Below are positions 38,985-47,338 of a DNA stretch of 64,000 bases, in pieces. This DNA is from AC-32 sp963715575 (GTDB lineage: Bacteria > Actinomycetota > Thermoleophilia > Gaiellales > Gaiellaceae). Where the stretch lies: NCBI GenBank assembly GCA_963715575.1, contig OY970250.1, forward strand, positions 1,364,001 to 1,428,000. The letters run 5' to 3'. The notes under the pieces are model-generated. The model was not told the DNA's origin, made no database searches, and was given only the letters and a program-made list of their open reading frames with translations. Position 1 is the first letter of the stretch. Every line of letters starts with the position of its first letter. The position numbers and the translations under genes were made by a program.

Positions 38985-39347
38985 ATGAACACGACCACTG
39001 AGAGCGTCCACGCGGTAAGGCTCTCGAACGCCGAGGGGCTTCTGCTTGAGCTGCTGGCCGAGCGTCCTCACCGGCTGGCCGAGCTGCGCGCCGAGGCGAA
39101 GGCTCGCGGCCTCGACGTCAGCGAGTCGGCCTGGAAGAAGGCGCGGCGTCGGCTCGGCGTCGAGTCGTTCGGGAGCGGCCGCGTCTGGTGGCTAAGGCTC
39201 CCCGGCGCGGCGTTCGAGCAGGACCTCGCCGCGTGGCTCGACTCGCCCGAGGGTCAGCGCGCGGCTCGTTCGGCCGAGCTGGACCGCCGACTCGACGCTT
39301 GGCTCGCCGAGCACGACCCGCAGATGGCGTTGGAGATCGAGTCGTGA
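38985..39347 (+). CDS. Small winged-helix-like phage protein
   Basis: The 120-residue product begins at ATG 38985 after GGAGGGG. It contains 'EGLLLELLAERPHRLAELRAEAKARGLDVSESAWKKARRRLGVESFGSGRVWWLRLP' in segments. This is a winged-helix pattern that usually forms the C-terminal domain of phage primase or RepA-like ATPases. Here it stands alone, with an acidic C-terminal helix. It may help replication or regulate the operon. The stop overlaps the next GTG start. Confidence 0.52.
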   Translation: MNTTTESVHAVRLSNAEGLLLELLAERPHRLAELRAEAKARGLDVSESAWKKARRRLGVESFGSGRVWWLRLPGAAFEQDLAAWLDSPEGQRAARSAELDRRLDAWLAEHDPQMALEIES

Positions 39348-39910
39348 GCGCCGTGCTTGACGGAGTAGCTTCGGCCGCGCTCGAGACGCTGCCGGACGTT
39401 CGCTACTCGGACGTGGCGTTGGAGCTCGACCAAGGGATGAGCTACCACCGCGCCGAGGAGGTCGGCTCGATGCTCGGCCGCATCCACGCCGCCTCGCGCT
39501 GGTGGGTCGGCGACTACCTCCTCCAGACCGAGGAGCGGTTCGGGCACGAGGCAGCGCAGCTCGCCGAGACGCTTGGCCTATCGCCGGACACGCTGCGGGC
39601 CTATGCCTGGGTCGCCGAGCGGGTGCCGCCCGTTGTGCGCCGCCGCACACTGAGCTGGTCCTGCCACCGCGAGGTCGCGTCGGCCGAGCCAGCGCAGCGC
39701 GACGCCCTGCTCAACCGCGCCGAGCGCGAAGGGTTGCGCTCGAAGGACCTCCGCGCTCTGAGGGCTTCTCCCGGCCCCGAAGTCCTCGAACGGTTCGCCG
39801 TTCGAGTCCCGGCGACGGTCGCGGCAGCGGCGCGGAGACGCGCTGGCGGGAGGCCGCTCGGAGACGTTTGCGCCGAACTACTAGCGGCGTGGCCGGAGGC
39901 GGGGCGGTGA
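39344..39910 (+). CDS. LmbU-like DNA-binding protein
   Basis: GTG 39344 overlaps the preceding stop (GTGA) and gives 188 residues. 'LGRIHAASRWWVGDYLLQTEERFGHEAAQLAETLGLSPDTLRAYAWVAERVPPVVRRRTLSWSCHREVAS' (in segments) closely follows the pattern of the LmbU family of DNA-binding regulators: a WWxGD core, 'TLRxYAWVA' and 'LSWSxHxEVA'. It is likely a regulator or accessory replication protein of the element. It overlaps the next gene's GTG as well, so translation is coupled through the operon. Confidence 0.6.
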   Translation: MSAVLDGVASAALETLPDVRYSDVALELDQGMSYHRAEEVGSMLGRIHAASRWWVGDYLLQTEERFGHEAAQLAETLGLSPDTLRAYAWVAERVPPVVRRRTLSWSCHREVASAEPAQRDALLNRAEREGLRSKDLRALRASPGPEVLERFAVRVPATVAAAARRRAGGRPLGDVCAELLAAWPEAGR

Positions 39911-40770
39911 AGATCTTCGCGGCGGGGTCGTGGTCGTCGCACCGCAAGGGCTTCGCCTACGTGACCGCTCGCGTCTCCGTTCGCCACTTCCTTGCGAGCG
40001 CGGCCTACCTCCGACCGGCGAAGGCGCGGGCGCGCTGCGACGAGATGAGGAGCTGCGGGGTCGAGGAGCTGTGGCTCGACTGTGGCTCACCCTCGGTCAA
40101 GAGCGGCGTCGCCGAAGGGCTGGCGCTCGCGGAGTATGAGCGCATGGTCGAGCGCGTCGAGCCGGACGCCCACTTCCAGTTGGACGTGATCGGCAACGCC
40201 GCCGCGACGCGACGGCACCTCGAGCAGATGAGGAAGGACGGGTTCGCGCCCATCCCGATCTTCACCAAGGGCGCGCCGTGGGACGACCTCCGCCGCCTGC
40301 TCGAAGAGGGAGAGGACTTGATCGCGCTCGGCGGCGTCAGCTCCGGTCGCGGCCTCACCTCGGGCACGCAGGCGTTCCTCACCGGCTGCTTCTCTATCGC
40401 GCGTCGGTGGCAGCTCGAACAGGGCCGGCCGCACCCGGTGCGGTTCCACTTCCTCGGCGTGACGCAGAGCGCGCCCCTGTTCGACTACCCGTTCTTCTCC
40501 TCCGATTCGAGCGGCGCGGTCAAGGCTCCGGGCTTCGGCTGCCTGCTGACGACGACCTCGACCGGGCAGCTCAAGACGCGGCCGGTGTCGCTGAGGCAGG
40601 GCGAGCGCGGGAGAGAGAACGCAGGCCGCTACCCCGCCCTCGTCGACCTCCCCGGCGACTCGAAGTACCTCGACCGGATGGTGGAGTCGCAGCGGGTCCT
40701 CAACGACCTCGAAGCGAGGCTGACGAAGGTGTGGGCGATGCGCGGCGTCGAGTGGGACGGCCATGCGTGA
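39907..40770 (+). CDS. tRNA-guanine-transglycosylase-like / DpdA-like phage protein
   Basis: The 287-residue product resembles TIM-barrel proteins annotated as queuine tRNA-ribosyltransferase-like in actinophages. 'ELWLDCGSPSVKSG' near residue 54 matches the 'LDSGAFS' motif with the catalytic-type Asp. 'QLDVIGNAAATRRHLEQMRKDGFAPIPIF' and 'EDLIALGGVSSGRGL' follow the barrel order of that family. Such proteins (DpdA group) can insert 7-deazaguanine bases into DNA. No queuosine/preQ biosynthesis gene is present in the window, so the base would have to come from the host. Confidence 0.5.
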   Translation: MKIFAAGSWSSHRKGFAYVTARVSVRHFLASAAYLRPAKARARCDEMRSCGVEELWLDCGSPSVKSGVAEGLALAEYERMVERVEPDAHFQLDVIGNAAATRRHLEQMRKDGFAPIPIFTKGAPWDDLRRLLEEGEDLIALGGVSSGRGLTSGTQAFLTGCFSIARRWQLEQGRPHPVRFHFLGVTQSAPLFDYPFFSSDSSGAVKAPGFGCLLTTTSTGQLKTRPVSLRQGERGRENAGRYPALVDLPGDSKYLDRMVESQRVLNDLEARLTKVWAMRGVEWDGHA

Positions 40771-40999
40771 AGGCGCGGAGGCGAAGGGCCGTCGCTACCT
40801 CACCGAAGGGCGGCTCACCGTCGAGCGCGTCGGCGACGTGATCGAGGCGACGTGCCGAGGGAACGGTGAGAGCTACCGGCTCGGGCACGACGGCCACGCC
40901 TGGTGGTGTAGCTGCCCCGCCCTCTCTCGCCGCTGCGCCCACCTGCTCGCCCTGCAGCTCGTCACCGACCTCGGAGGCCGACGTGGGAGGGCAGCGTAG
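40763..40999 (+). CDS. SWIM zinc-finger protein
   Basis: The 78-residue product has the SWIM signature: 'WWCSCPALSRRCAHLLALQL' gives C-x-C-x6-C-x-H. The upstream strands 'RLTVERVGDVIEATCRGNGESYRLGHDG' form the usual beta-hairpin. SWIM domains bind DNA or proteins and occur in recombination-related factors. The gene overlaps both neighbours and belongs to the terminase-side operon of the element. Confidence 0.78.
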   Translation: MREGAEAKGRRYLTEGRLTVERVGDVIEATCRGNGESYRLGHDGHAWWCSCPALSRRCAHLLALQLVTDLGGRRGRAA

Positions 41000-41321
41000 G
41001 CACCGCAGCTCGAACGGTCGCTACCTCGAGCTGCGCGAGGGCGGCGCTCGGACCTATGAGCACCGCCGCGTCCTCGGCGAGCGGATCGGCCGCGCCCTCC
41101 TCCCCTCCGAGATCGCGCACCACGTCAACGAGGTGAAGACGGACAACCGGCCCGAGAACCTGTGGCTGTTCCCCGACGCCGCGAGCCATAGCGCCTGGCA
41201 CGGCCTCCTCCGACGCGGCGGCGAGCTGCGAGGCGAGATGCCGCCGTGCCGCCTCGACCCCACGCGGCCGGGCATCTACCCCTGCTTCACTGACCGCCAG
41301 GAGCGGCTGTTCGCGGCATAG
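40983..41321 (+). CDS. HNH endonuclease
   Basis: A GTG at 40983 gives 112 residues. 'TYEHRRVLGERIGRALLPSEIAHHVNEVKTDNRPENLWLF' (in segments) contains the HNH core of phage homing-type nucleases: EHR, then HHVN, then the terminal DNRPENL. HNH proteins placed next to terminase genes are often needed for packaging in long-tailed phages; a homing role is also possible. The start overlaps the SWIM gene by 17 bases. Confidence 0.82.
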   Translation: MGGQRRHRSSNGRYLELREGGARTYEHRRVLGERIGRALLPSEIAHHVNEVKTDNRPENLWLFPDAASHSAWHGLLRRGGELRGEMPPCRLDPTRPGIYPCFTDRQERLFAA

Positions 41322-41328
41322 ATGGAAA

Positions 41329-41346
41329 CGCCCCCGTTCGGGGGCG
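41329..41346 (-). terminator. Intrinsic terminator between convergent genes
   Basis: CGCCCCCG and CGGGGGCG form a perfect 8-bp stem around TT. On the minus strand the stem is followed by TTTCC, so it can end transcription of the Lys-rich protein gene at 41373. It may also slow transcription coming from the HNH gene. Confidence 0.65.
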
Positions 41347-41372
41347 CTCCCGGCGACCGTTTCGAGCGGCTG

Positions 41373-41690
41373 CTACTTCGCGGCCTTCGCCTCCTCCTTC
41401 GCGCGCTGCTCCTTCCCCTTCTTCATCGCCGCCTGCGCCTTGTTCGGGTTGCCGTAGTGGGCGTGGGCGACGACGCGAACCGCGCGGTAGAGGTCGCCGA
41501 GCATCGTCGGCGACTTGACCTTCTTCGCGCCGAGGTCGTCGGCCAGCTCGCGGTAGGACTGCCCCGACTCGACGCCCTGCACGACGGCCTGGCGGAAGTC
41601 GTCGGGCACCTCGCGCGGCTTCGAGTCGGTGCCCTTCGCGGTGAAGCCCTTCGTGCCGTTCGCCTGCTTCGCGGTCTGCTTGGCTGCCAT
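41373..41690 (-). CDS. Lys/Ala-rich basic protein
   Basis: The 105-residue product starts at ATG 41690 after GGAGCAGAG. Basic, Lys-rich N- and C-terminal tails flank a short helical domain ('DFRQAVVQGVESGQSYRELADDLGAKKVKSPTMLGDLYRAVRVVAHAHYG' in segments). It is the only minus-strand gene in the left half of the element and has its own terminator. It could be a repressor or a nucleoid-type DNA-binding protein of the element; no family is recognised. Confidence 0.6.
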   Translation of the reverse strand: MAAKQTAKQANGTKGFTAKGTDSKPREVPDDFRQAVVQGVESGQSYRELADDLGAKKVKSPTMLGDLYRAVRVVAHAHYGNPNKAQAAMKKGKEQRAKEEAKAAK

Positions 41691-41921
41691 CTCTGCTCCT
41701 TCCTGCGCCCTCCGGTTGGGCGCGTGGTCGGCCGGATTCCGGACACCTCGCCACCAAGGTGTCAATCAGTAGGTGCCCTGGTCCGTGTTCGGCGTCGAAC
41801 AGCTCCGCCGCAGGGCGTGAGAGAGGCCCGCCGCGGGCGCTCGTCGTCGCGCTCGCACCTGCAAGCCGCAGGATCGTAGACTCGGCGGGTGATCGACACG
41901 GCCCCGGAGGTCTAGGCGGCG

Positions 41922-42287
41922 GTGCTAACGAAGGCGCTTCTCGTCTGCTCCTTGGTGCTGGCGGGTGTGGCGCTTGCGGTCGCGCTGTTGGGCAACCCTT
42001 TCGGCGATAGCGACCACGATCGCGCCCGCGCCCTCGCCTACGGCGGGATGCTCATCAACGCCTACAACCCAGGCCACCCTTGCTGCCACGTCGTCGGTGC
42101 CCAGCGAGTCGCCCACAGCCTCTGGCGGGTGGAGATCAAGGAGAACATCGCCCGCGGCTACCCTCACCCGCCGCACTACGCCTGCTACACGATCCAGCTC
42201 AACCGCTTCTACGTCCACAAGAGCGCGAGCGACGACGTCTCGTATGGCGGTGTCGGGACCACGGTGGGCCGCTGCCCGAGTCGCTGA
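41922..42287 (+). CDS. Membrane-anchored hypothetical protein
   Basis: GTG 41922 opens a 121-residue product with an N-terminal signal anchor (ALLVCSLVLAGVALAVALLG). A small extracytoplasmic domain follows with four Cys and several His ('GHPCCHVVGAQRVAHSLWRVEI', 'YACYTIQLNRFYVH', 'GRCPSR'). The cystatin/PepSY-like pattern 'HSLWRVEI...YACYTIQL' hints at a small alpha+beta fold. It precedes the terminase genes and may be a lysis, immunity or exclusion function. It is unassigned. Confidence 0.55.
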   Translation: MLTKALLVCSLVLAGVALAVALLGNPFGDSDHDRARALAYGGMLINAYNPGHPCCHVVGAQRVAHSLWRVEIKENIARGYPHPPHYACYTIQLNRFYVHKSASDDVSYGGVGTTVGRCPSR

Positions 42288-42332
42288 GGGAGCGCACCTC
42301 CGTTATCCGATTCGTCGGGCAGCCTGGAACGC

Positions 42333-42908
42333 ATGGCGCGCAAATGCTCGATCTGCACCCACCAAGACCGCAACGCGATCAACCGCGACCTGATCGCGGG
42401 GAGGTCGCAGATGGAAATAGCGCGTGAGCACGGCCTCGCGCAGGCTTCGCTCTCGCGTCACCTCCACCGGCACTTAGGCCCTGAGGCCGCTCGCGCGCTC
42501 GCTCGCTTCGAGGACGCCGACGCCGACGTGCTCGGCCGTTACGTCACCGGGCTGATGGAGACATCGGCGCTCGGCCTACTGCGAGCGCAGCAGAGCCAGG
42601 ACGCCGGAGAGGTGCGAGCGTGGAGCGCCGAGCTGCGCCGGTGCATCGAGCTGCGCGCGCGCCTAGCCCACATCATCGGCGACAGTGGCCGCGTTCGGAT
42701 CGACCTCGCGGACATGCAACGGCAGGCGGCGGCGCTCGCCGAGCTGAGTACCGAGGAGCTGCGCGCGCTCGCGGCGGGCGGATGCGATGCAGATGCGACG
42801 GCTCTTCCGGTGCCGCATGACGAGCGGGGTTCCGAGGCGCTAGCGGTTCCAGCAACCGCGAGCATCAGCGACGGCGAGCACGTCGAGGACGCCGAGGTCG
42901 TCGAGTGA
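42333..42908 (+). CDS. Putative terminase small subunit
   Basis: The 191-residue product begins with a CxxC-containing helix-turn-helix ('CSICTHQDRNAINRDLIAGRSQMEIAREHGLAQASLSRHLHRHL' in segments). A long helical region and an acidic C-terminus follow. This organisation, and the four-base GTGA overlap with the large terminase gene, are typical of small terminase subunits, which recognise the packaging site. No direct sequence match to a named TerS is claimed. Confidence 0.65.
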   Translation: MARKCSICTHQDRNAINRDLIAGRSQMEIAREHGLAQASLSRHLHRHLGPEAARALARFEDADADVLGRYVTGLMETSALGLLRAQQSQDAGEVRAWSAELRRCIELRARLAHIIGDSGRVRIDLADMQRQAAALAELSTEELRALAAGGCDADATALPVPHDERGSEALAVPATASISDGEHVEDAEVVE

Positions 42909-44533
42909 ACCGGCAGGCTGCCGTCGCCGCCGCCGCGCGCGCCGAGCTGGCGCGCCGGTCGCTCGTGGATTTCAGCGAGGCCGTCGTCGCCGACTACCAG
43001 CGCGCTCGCCACCTCGACCTGATCGCCGACTATCTCGAGCGGTTGGAGTCACGCTCCATCACGAGGCTCATCATCGAGGCGCCGCCGCAGCACGGCAAGA
43101 GCTTGAGCGTGAGCCAAGTCCTCCCCGCCTGGTGGTTGGGCAGGCGACCCTCGGAGCAGATCATCCTCGCCAGCTACGGGCAGGAGTTGGCCGACCGCAA
43201 CAGTCGCCTCGCGCGCTCGTTCGTGCAGCACGAGAGCTACCCGTTCGCCGTTCGCGTCGCCGACGATTCGAGCGCCGTCTCTCGCTGGCACACCTCGCAA
43301 GGCGGAGGCTGCCTCGCGGCGGGCACCGGCTCCGGCCTCACAGGCTGGCCGGCGCACCTGGTCGTGATCGACGATCCCGTCGCCGACGCCGAGCAGGCCG
43401 CCAGTCCGACCGCGCTCGCCAAGGTCGCTGAATGGTTCGCCACCGTCGCGCTCACCCGCCTCCGGCCGGACGGCTGCGTCGTCGTGATGCAAACCCGTTG
43501 GAGCCAGCGCGACCTCGTAGGCACGATCCTCGACGGCCCCGATGCCGACGAGTGGACACGGCTCCGGCTCCCGGCGCTCAGCGAGGGCGACGGCGACCCA
43601 CTCGGCCGCGTCGAGGGCGAAGCCTTGTGGCCGGAGAAGTACCCGGCCGAGGTGATCGAGAGCCGTCGCGTCGCGCTCGGCTCGCGCGCGTTCGCCGCCC
43701 TCTACCAGCAGGCACCGACCTCGAGCGAGGGCACGACCTTCAAGCGCGACTGGCTCGGCGGCACCTACGACGCGCTGCCGGACCAGCTCCACGTCGTGAC
43801 GGCGGTGGACTCATCCTACGGCGAGGGCGAGAGCGACTGGTCGGCCATCGTCACGGTCGGCTCCGATCGCCGCCACTTCTTCGTGCTCGACGCGCAGCGC
43901 GGCCGGTGGACGTTTCCTGAGTTACTGCGCCACCTCCGCGCGGTGCGCGATGAGTGGAAGCCGAGCGCGCTCCTGATCGAGGACACGGGCAGCGGCAAGA
44001 GCGCGAAGCAGAGCCTGCAGGCCGAGGGCTTCGAGATCGTCGGCGTCTCCCACGGCGGTCGCTCGAAGCGGGCGCGTGCCGAAGCGGTCACGCCCTCGTT
44101 CGAGTCCGGCCGCGTCCTCTTTCCTTCGGCCTCGCCGACCTGGAAGGGCGAGCTGATCGAGGAGCTGGCGTCGTTCCCCGGCGGCAAGCACGACGACGCG
44201 ACTGACGCGCTCGTCTACGCCCTCGCGCGCCTCCGGGCGACAGGGCGCTCAAGCTTCGGCGAGGCGACCCGCGTCCAGCACGGGCACGAGATCGCCGCCG
44301 CCACTCCCGATCCCCGCGCAGACGTCTCCGGCGCGGCGACGCGCGACCTCGCCTTCGAGGAGTGGGACAGAGGGCACCACAGCTCGCCGCGCGGCGCGTG
44401 CTTCGTCGGCGACGCTCTCCGCGCGGCCGGACTTGAGGCCGAGTGTCGGCTGCTCGGCCCCTCGTCGCGCCTCTGCCAAGCGCACCTCCGCGCCGCAGCT
44501 CGCCGCGAGGCGTTCGTGCAGCTCGCCGCCTGA
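42905..44533 (+). CDS. Phage terminase large subunit
   Basis: The 542-residue protein has the packaging ATPase. Walker A is 'IIEAPPQHGKSLSV' near residue 60, Walker B 'LVVIDDPVADAEQA' near 154, and the coupling motif 'VVVMQTRWSQRDLVG' near 196. The RNase H-like nuclease domain shows 'VVTAVDSSYGEGESDWSAIVTVG' (first Asp), 'ALLIEDTGSGKS' (second acid) and 'GGKHDDATDALVYAL' (last Asp). It cuts and translocates DNA into a procapsid. An extra C-terminal 100 residues lack known motifs. The start is GTG. Confidence 0.92.
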   Translation: MNRQAAVAAAARAELARRSLVDFSEAVVADYQRARHLDLIADYLERLESRSITRLIIEAPPQHGKSLSVSQVLPAWWLGRRPSEQIILASYGQELADRNSRLARSFVQHESYPFAVRVADDSSAVSRWHTSQGGGCLAAGTGSGLTGWPAHLVVIDDPVADAEQAASPTALAKVAEWFATVALTRLRPDGCVVVMQTRWSQRDLVGTILDGPDADEWTRLRLPALSEGDGDPLGRVEGEALWPEKYPAEVIESRRVALGSRAFAALYQQAPTSSEGTTFKRDWLGGTYDALPDQLHVVTAVDSSYGEGESDWSAIVTVGSDRRHFFVLDAQRGRWTFPELLRHLRAVRDEWKPSALLIEDTGSGKSAKQSLQAEGFEIVGVSHGGRSKRARAEAVTPSFESGRVLFPSASPTWKGELIEELASFPGGKHDDATDALVYALARLRATGRSSFGEATRVQHGHEIAAATPDPRADVSGAATRDLAFEEWDRGHHSSPRGACFVGDALRAAGLEAECRLLGPSSRLCQAHLRAAARREAFVQLAA

Positions 44534-44727
44534 CAGCCCTTCTCTTCTCGCCGCGACCGTCCGGCCGCGCTCGCCGTCGCGTCGCGTGAGCGGCCCTGTC
44601 ATCGCGTCGTCGTTCGGTTGCCGTCCGATGCCTTCGGCACGCTGACTCTCGGAACCGCGCGAACGCCAGAGCGCCCTCGAGTGCCCGAGTGTCAGAGCGG
44701 ACGGTAGGACGACGTTCGGAGGGCAGC

Positions 44728-44955
44728 ATGGCGCTTAGCGATCTACTTGGGACGAGAGACGCGGCACGGTCTGCAGGCGTGCCGACATCGACCTTTCAGT
44801 CGGCCGTCGAGCGCGGCGAGCTGCCCTACTTCGTGATCGGCGTGGCGCGGACGCGCTACTTCGACCCCGAGGACGTCGAGACGTGGGCCGAGCAGCGGCG
44901 ACAGGATGGGCGAACAGCCCCGGCCGGTGGCAACCTACGCGAGGTGGCGGCATGA
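44728..44955 (+). CDS. Second excisionase/MerR-like HTH protein
   Basis: ATG 44728 lies 6 bases after GGAGGG and gives 75 residues. 'TRDAARSAGVPTSTFQSAVERGELPYFVIGVARTRYFDPEDVETWAEQRR' (in segments) is a helix-turn-helix of the HTH_17/excisionase type. It is first in a run of four overlapping plus-strand genes after the terminase. It could regulate that operon. Confidence 0.65.
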   Translation: MALSDLLGTRDAARSAGVPTSTFQSAVERGELPYFVIGVARTRYFDPEDVETWAEQRRQDGRTAPAGGNLREVAA

Positions 44956-45281
44956 GCGTCCTCGTCGCAGAGGCGCGCGGCGTGCCTGTCACGTTCGAGG
45001 AGCTGCGGGACCTCGTGTTTCGAGGGCACCCGCAGCCGGAAGCGGTCGCGGAGATCGTGATCGAAGGCTGGCTGACGCTGCAAGACGCGGAGGCGTGGTA
45101 CGGCAGCACGGCCTCCGAGCCAATCGAGCAGGCCGTCAAGCGCGGCGACCTGCGCCCGGTGCAGCTCGGAGGCGTGGCGTTCGTCAGCGAAGCGGACGCA
45201 ATCGCGTGGTGGAACGAGCACGCCGAGAGCGTCGAGGAGCTGGCGGCGCGGCCGCTACCGAAGTGGGAGGTACCAGCATGA
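44952..45281 (+). CDS. Hypothetical element protein with HTH-like segment
   Basis: The 109-residue product overlaps its neighbours by four bases on both sides (ATGA). The middle, 'LTLQDAEAWYGSTASEPIEQAVKRGDLRPVQLGGVAFVSEADAIAWW' in segments, has the shape of another helix-turn-helix/excisionase-type domain. The first 40 residues form a separate helix pair. The function is unknown; a DNA-binding role is inferred. Confidence 0.55.
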   Translation: MSVLVAEARGVPVTFEELRDLVFRGHPQPEAVAEIVIEGWLTLQDAEAWYGSTASEPIEQAVKRGDLRPVQLGGVAFVSEADAIAWWNEHAESVEELAARPLPKWEVPA

Positions 45282-45946
45282 GGAACGAGCTCGAAGTGGC
45301 CGAGGCCGAGCACGCGGCCGCTCTCGCGGAGTGGCGGGCCTTGGGCGGGCGCGAGGCGGCGATTCGTCGCGGCTCCGTGCTCACAACGGTCGATGGTCGC
45401 AAGCGAGAGCGCAAGCTCGACCCGGTGGAGCGGTCGGCCGCGCTGTCCAAGCTCGACGCCGAGCGTGGGCCTACGGCCGGGAAGTTGCTCGAGGCCCGCG
45501 CCAAGCTCGCCGAGGCGAAGCGCGGCGAAGTGAACGCGACCCTCGCCGCCGAGCAGGTGCCGGCGTGGACCACGGCTGTCGAGAAGGTCGCCGCCGAGCG
45601 CGAGCAGGTCGAGGCGGCTATCGCCGCTCTCCTCGTCGCGCTGTGGCGCTATGCCGACGCGAAGCAGGGCGAGAGGGCGACAGCGAGCGCGCTCGTCCGC
45701 GCGGCCGGTGCCGCGCTCGATGACGACGGGCGGCAGGGCATCCGGGCGCAGCTCGGCCACGCCGTCCCGGTGGGCGTCACTTCGGAGGGCGCGACGATGG
45801 CCGACCGGCCGAAAGGCATCCTCGGCAGCGACGACGACGCGCGGACGCTGCGGGCGCTCGGCGAGGTCTTCGTCACGGAGCCGAGCTACGCCCGAGCCAA
45901 CCTGAGCGACCGGCTCCGCGAGCTGGTCGACGAGATCGAGAGGTAA
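45278..45946 (+). CDS. Coiled-coil hypothetical protein
   Basis: The 222-residue protein is largely helical and charged. It has long heptad-like stretches (NELEVAEAEHAAALAEWRAL, then AAALSKLDAERGPTAGKLLEARAKLAEAKR, then TTAVEKVAAEREQVEAAI). A shorter C-terminal domain follows. It has the general look of a scaffold-like or nucleotide-binding spacer protein, but no family is recognised. It starts inside the preceding stop (ATGA). Confidence 0.5.
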   Translation: MRNELEVAEAEHAAALAEWRALGGREAAIRRGSVLTTVDGRKRERKLDPVERSAALSKLDAERGPTAGKLLEARAKLAEAKRGEVNATLAAEQVPAWTTAVEKVAAEREQVEAAIAALLVALWRYADAKQGERATASALVRAAGAALDDDGRQGIRAQLGHAVPVGVTSEGATMADRPKGILGSDDDARTLRALGEVFVTEPSYARANLSDRLRELVDEIER

Positions 45947-45952
45947 GAGACG

Positions 45953-46510
45953 ATGGCGAAGAAAGTCACAAGGGTGGTCGCTCAGTTCGAGGACGCCCCG
46001 AAGAAGGAGGCGAGCAGCCGTGGGTGGGTGTTCGCCAAGAGCACGCCCGTGAAGCGCGAGCGGGACCTCGAGCGCGAGCTGGCCGAGCAGCGCAAGACGT
46101 GGGTCATCAAGGGCGGCAAGTTCTCCAAGCGCGCGCCGACGCGCGCGGAGGCGAAGGCGGCGGCGAAGGCCGAGGCCCGGAGGCTGGTCGCGAAGCTCAG
46201 CCCCGAGGAAAAGGTCGCCCTTGCGAAGCGCCTCGCCGACGAGCGCGAAGTGGCCGAGCTACGCAAGTCGGCCGACGACCCCTCGATCCGGGTCGGGCAC
46301 CTCCTGGCCGGGACCGAGGACGGCGACGTGCAGCCGCTCGGCCGAAGCGAGGGCGAGACGCCCCGCCACCAGGGCGCGATCAGCTACGACCTCGGCGACG
46401 GCGAGAAGCCGCTCGGCGCAGGTGACCAGCCTGTCGAAAAGACGAAGAGGCCGAGCTACGACTCGGTGATGCGTCAGCGGGCCTGGAATGGCACGCGCTA
46501 CGACTCTTAA
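45953..46510 (+). CDS. Lys/Glu-rich hypothetical protein
   Basis: The 185-residue product is strongly charged: a basic N-terminus, a helical repeat of Ala/Lys/Glu (RAEAKAAAKAEARRLVAKLSPEEK) and a Gly/Asp-rich C-terminus (GDVQPLGRSEGE, SYDLGDGEKPLG). It is the last plus-strand gene of the element's late-like operon, six bases after its neighbour. No domain is recognised. Confidence 0.5.
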   Translation: MAKKVTRVVAQFEDAPKKEASSRGWVFAKSTPVKRERDLERELAEQRKTWVIKGGKFSKRAPTRAEAKAAAKAEARRLVAKLSPEEKVALAKRLADEREVAELRKSADDPSIRVGHLLAGTEDGDVQPLGRSEGETPRHQGAISYDLGDGEKPLGAGDQPVEKTKRPSYDSVMRQRAWNGTRYDS

Positions 46511-46852
46511 GGTCGCGTTCGCCTTGACGCGCGACACATCGGCCGGGGTCGCTCGACGCAGCGGCCTCGGCCGCGACGCGAAGGCTTGGCGCGTGACCGC
46601 CGCGCCAGGAGACGGGCGACCGGCCTTTTGACCCCTCGGTCGGTCGCCCGCCTGCACTACGTTCGCCCCTGTCGCGCGGCGAAGACGCGAGTTGAGGCGC
46701 AGCCGTTGCTACCTCCCTGCGAGCACGCGGCGCGCCTCCTCGCAACCGGCCCTGCGGGCCAGCTTCTCCGGGCTGCAGTCGGCGAAGAAGTTAGCCCGTC
46801 GTCGAAGCGGCGGGTGAGCGCGTGCAGCGACGCGCTCACCGTGCCGATGTGA
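46511..46852. other. Gene-free stretch with two hairpins
   Basis: No supported gene lies in these 342 bases. An inverted repeat GGGCGACCGGCC / GGTCGGTCGCCC occupies 46614-46649. A perfect 10-bp stem (GTGAGCGCGT / ACGCGCTCAC) occupies 46814-46839, next to the stop of the minus-strand 2TM gene. They probably act as terminators at this convergent junction, though neither is followed by a T-run. Confidence 0.5.
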
Positions 46853-47152
46853 CTAGACGAGCTCCTTGGTCCGTTCCGCGTACTTCTCAACTCGCCGCTG
46901 GCGCGCCATTGCCTCGGCAGGCGCTCGGCGGAAGCCGTAGATGTAGTGGAACATGAGGCCGATGCCCCATCCGACGAGTGGGAACACCGCCCAGGGGAAT
47001 GTGGCATCCGCGTAGATCCACAGGAGCGCATTGAGCACACTCAGCCCCGTCATGACGACCAGGTAGATGCTCGCGTGGATCTTGAAGCCGCGTCGTGACT
47101 CGGCAAGCGTGTAGCCGAACTCAGCTTGCCGGTACTCCTCGGCAGTCAGCAT
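46853..47152 (-). CDS. 2TM-domain membrane protein
   Basis: The 99-residue product starts at ATG 47152 after a near-perfect AAAGGAGGTG. 'GFKIHASIYLVVMTGLSVLNALLWIY' and 'WAVFPLVGWGIGLMFHYIYGF' are the two membrane helices of the 2TM (PF13239-like) family, followed by a basic tail. Such domains often accompany signalling proteins. It is the first of four minus-strand genes forming the cargo part of the element, before the potassium channel in orientation but separately transcribed. Confidence 0.75.
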   Translation of the reverse strand: MLTAEEYRQAEFGYTLAESRRGFKIHASIYLVVMTGLSVLNALLWIYADATFPWAVFPLVGWGIGLMFHYIYGFRRAPAEAMARQRRVEKYAERTKELV

Positions 47153-47338
47153 CGCAATCCACCTCCTTTCCACCGTGAGCATCGCTTCACGATGGAATCC
47201 AGGCATCGGGGTTCTTGCTGACTCTCGCGTCGTACTTATTGCCTGTCGTCCTGTACAGAACCGTGACCTGAGTGGCGGCCGTGGCTCAAGCGTGTCGCGC
47301 TCGAGAAGGGGAGTTCGCACGCTCGGGCGGTGAACGGT

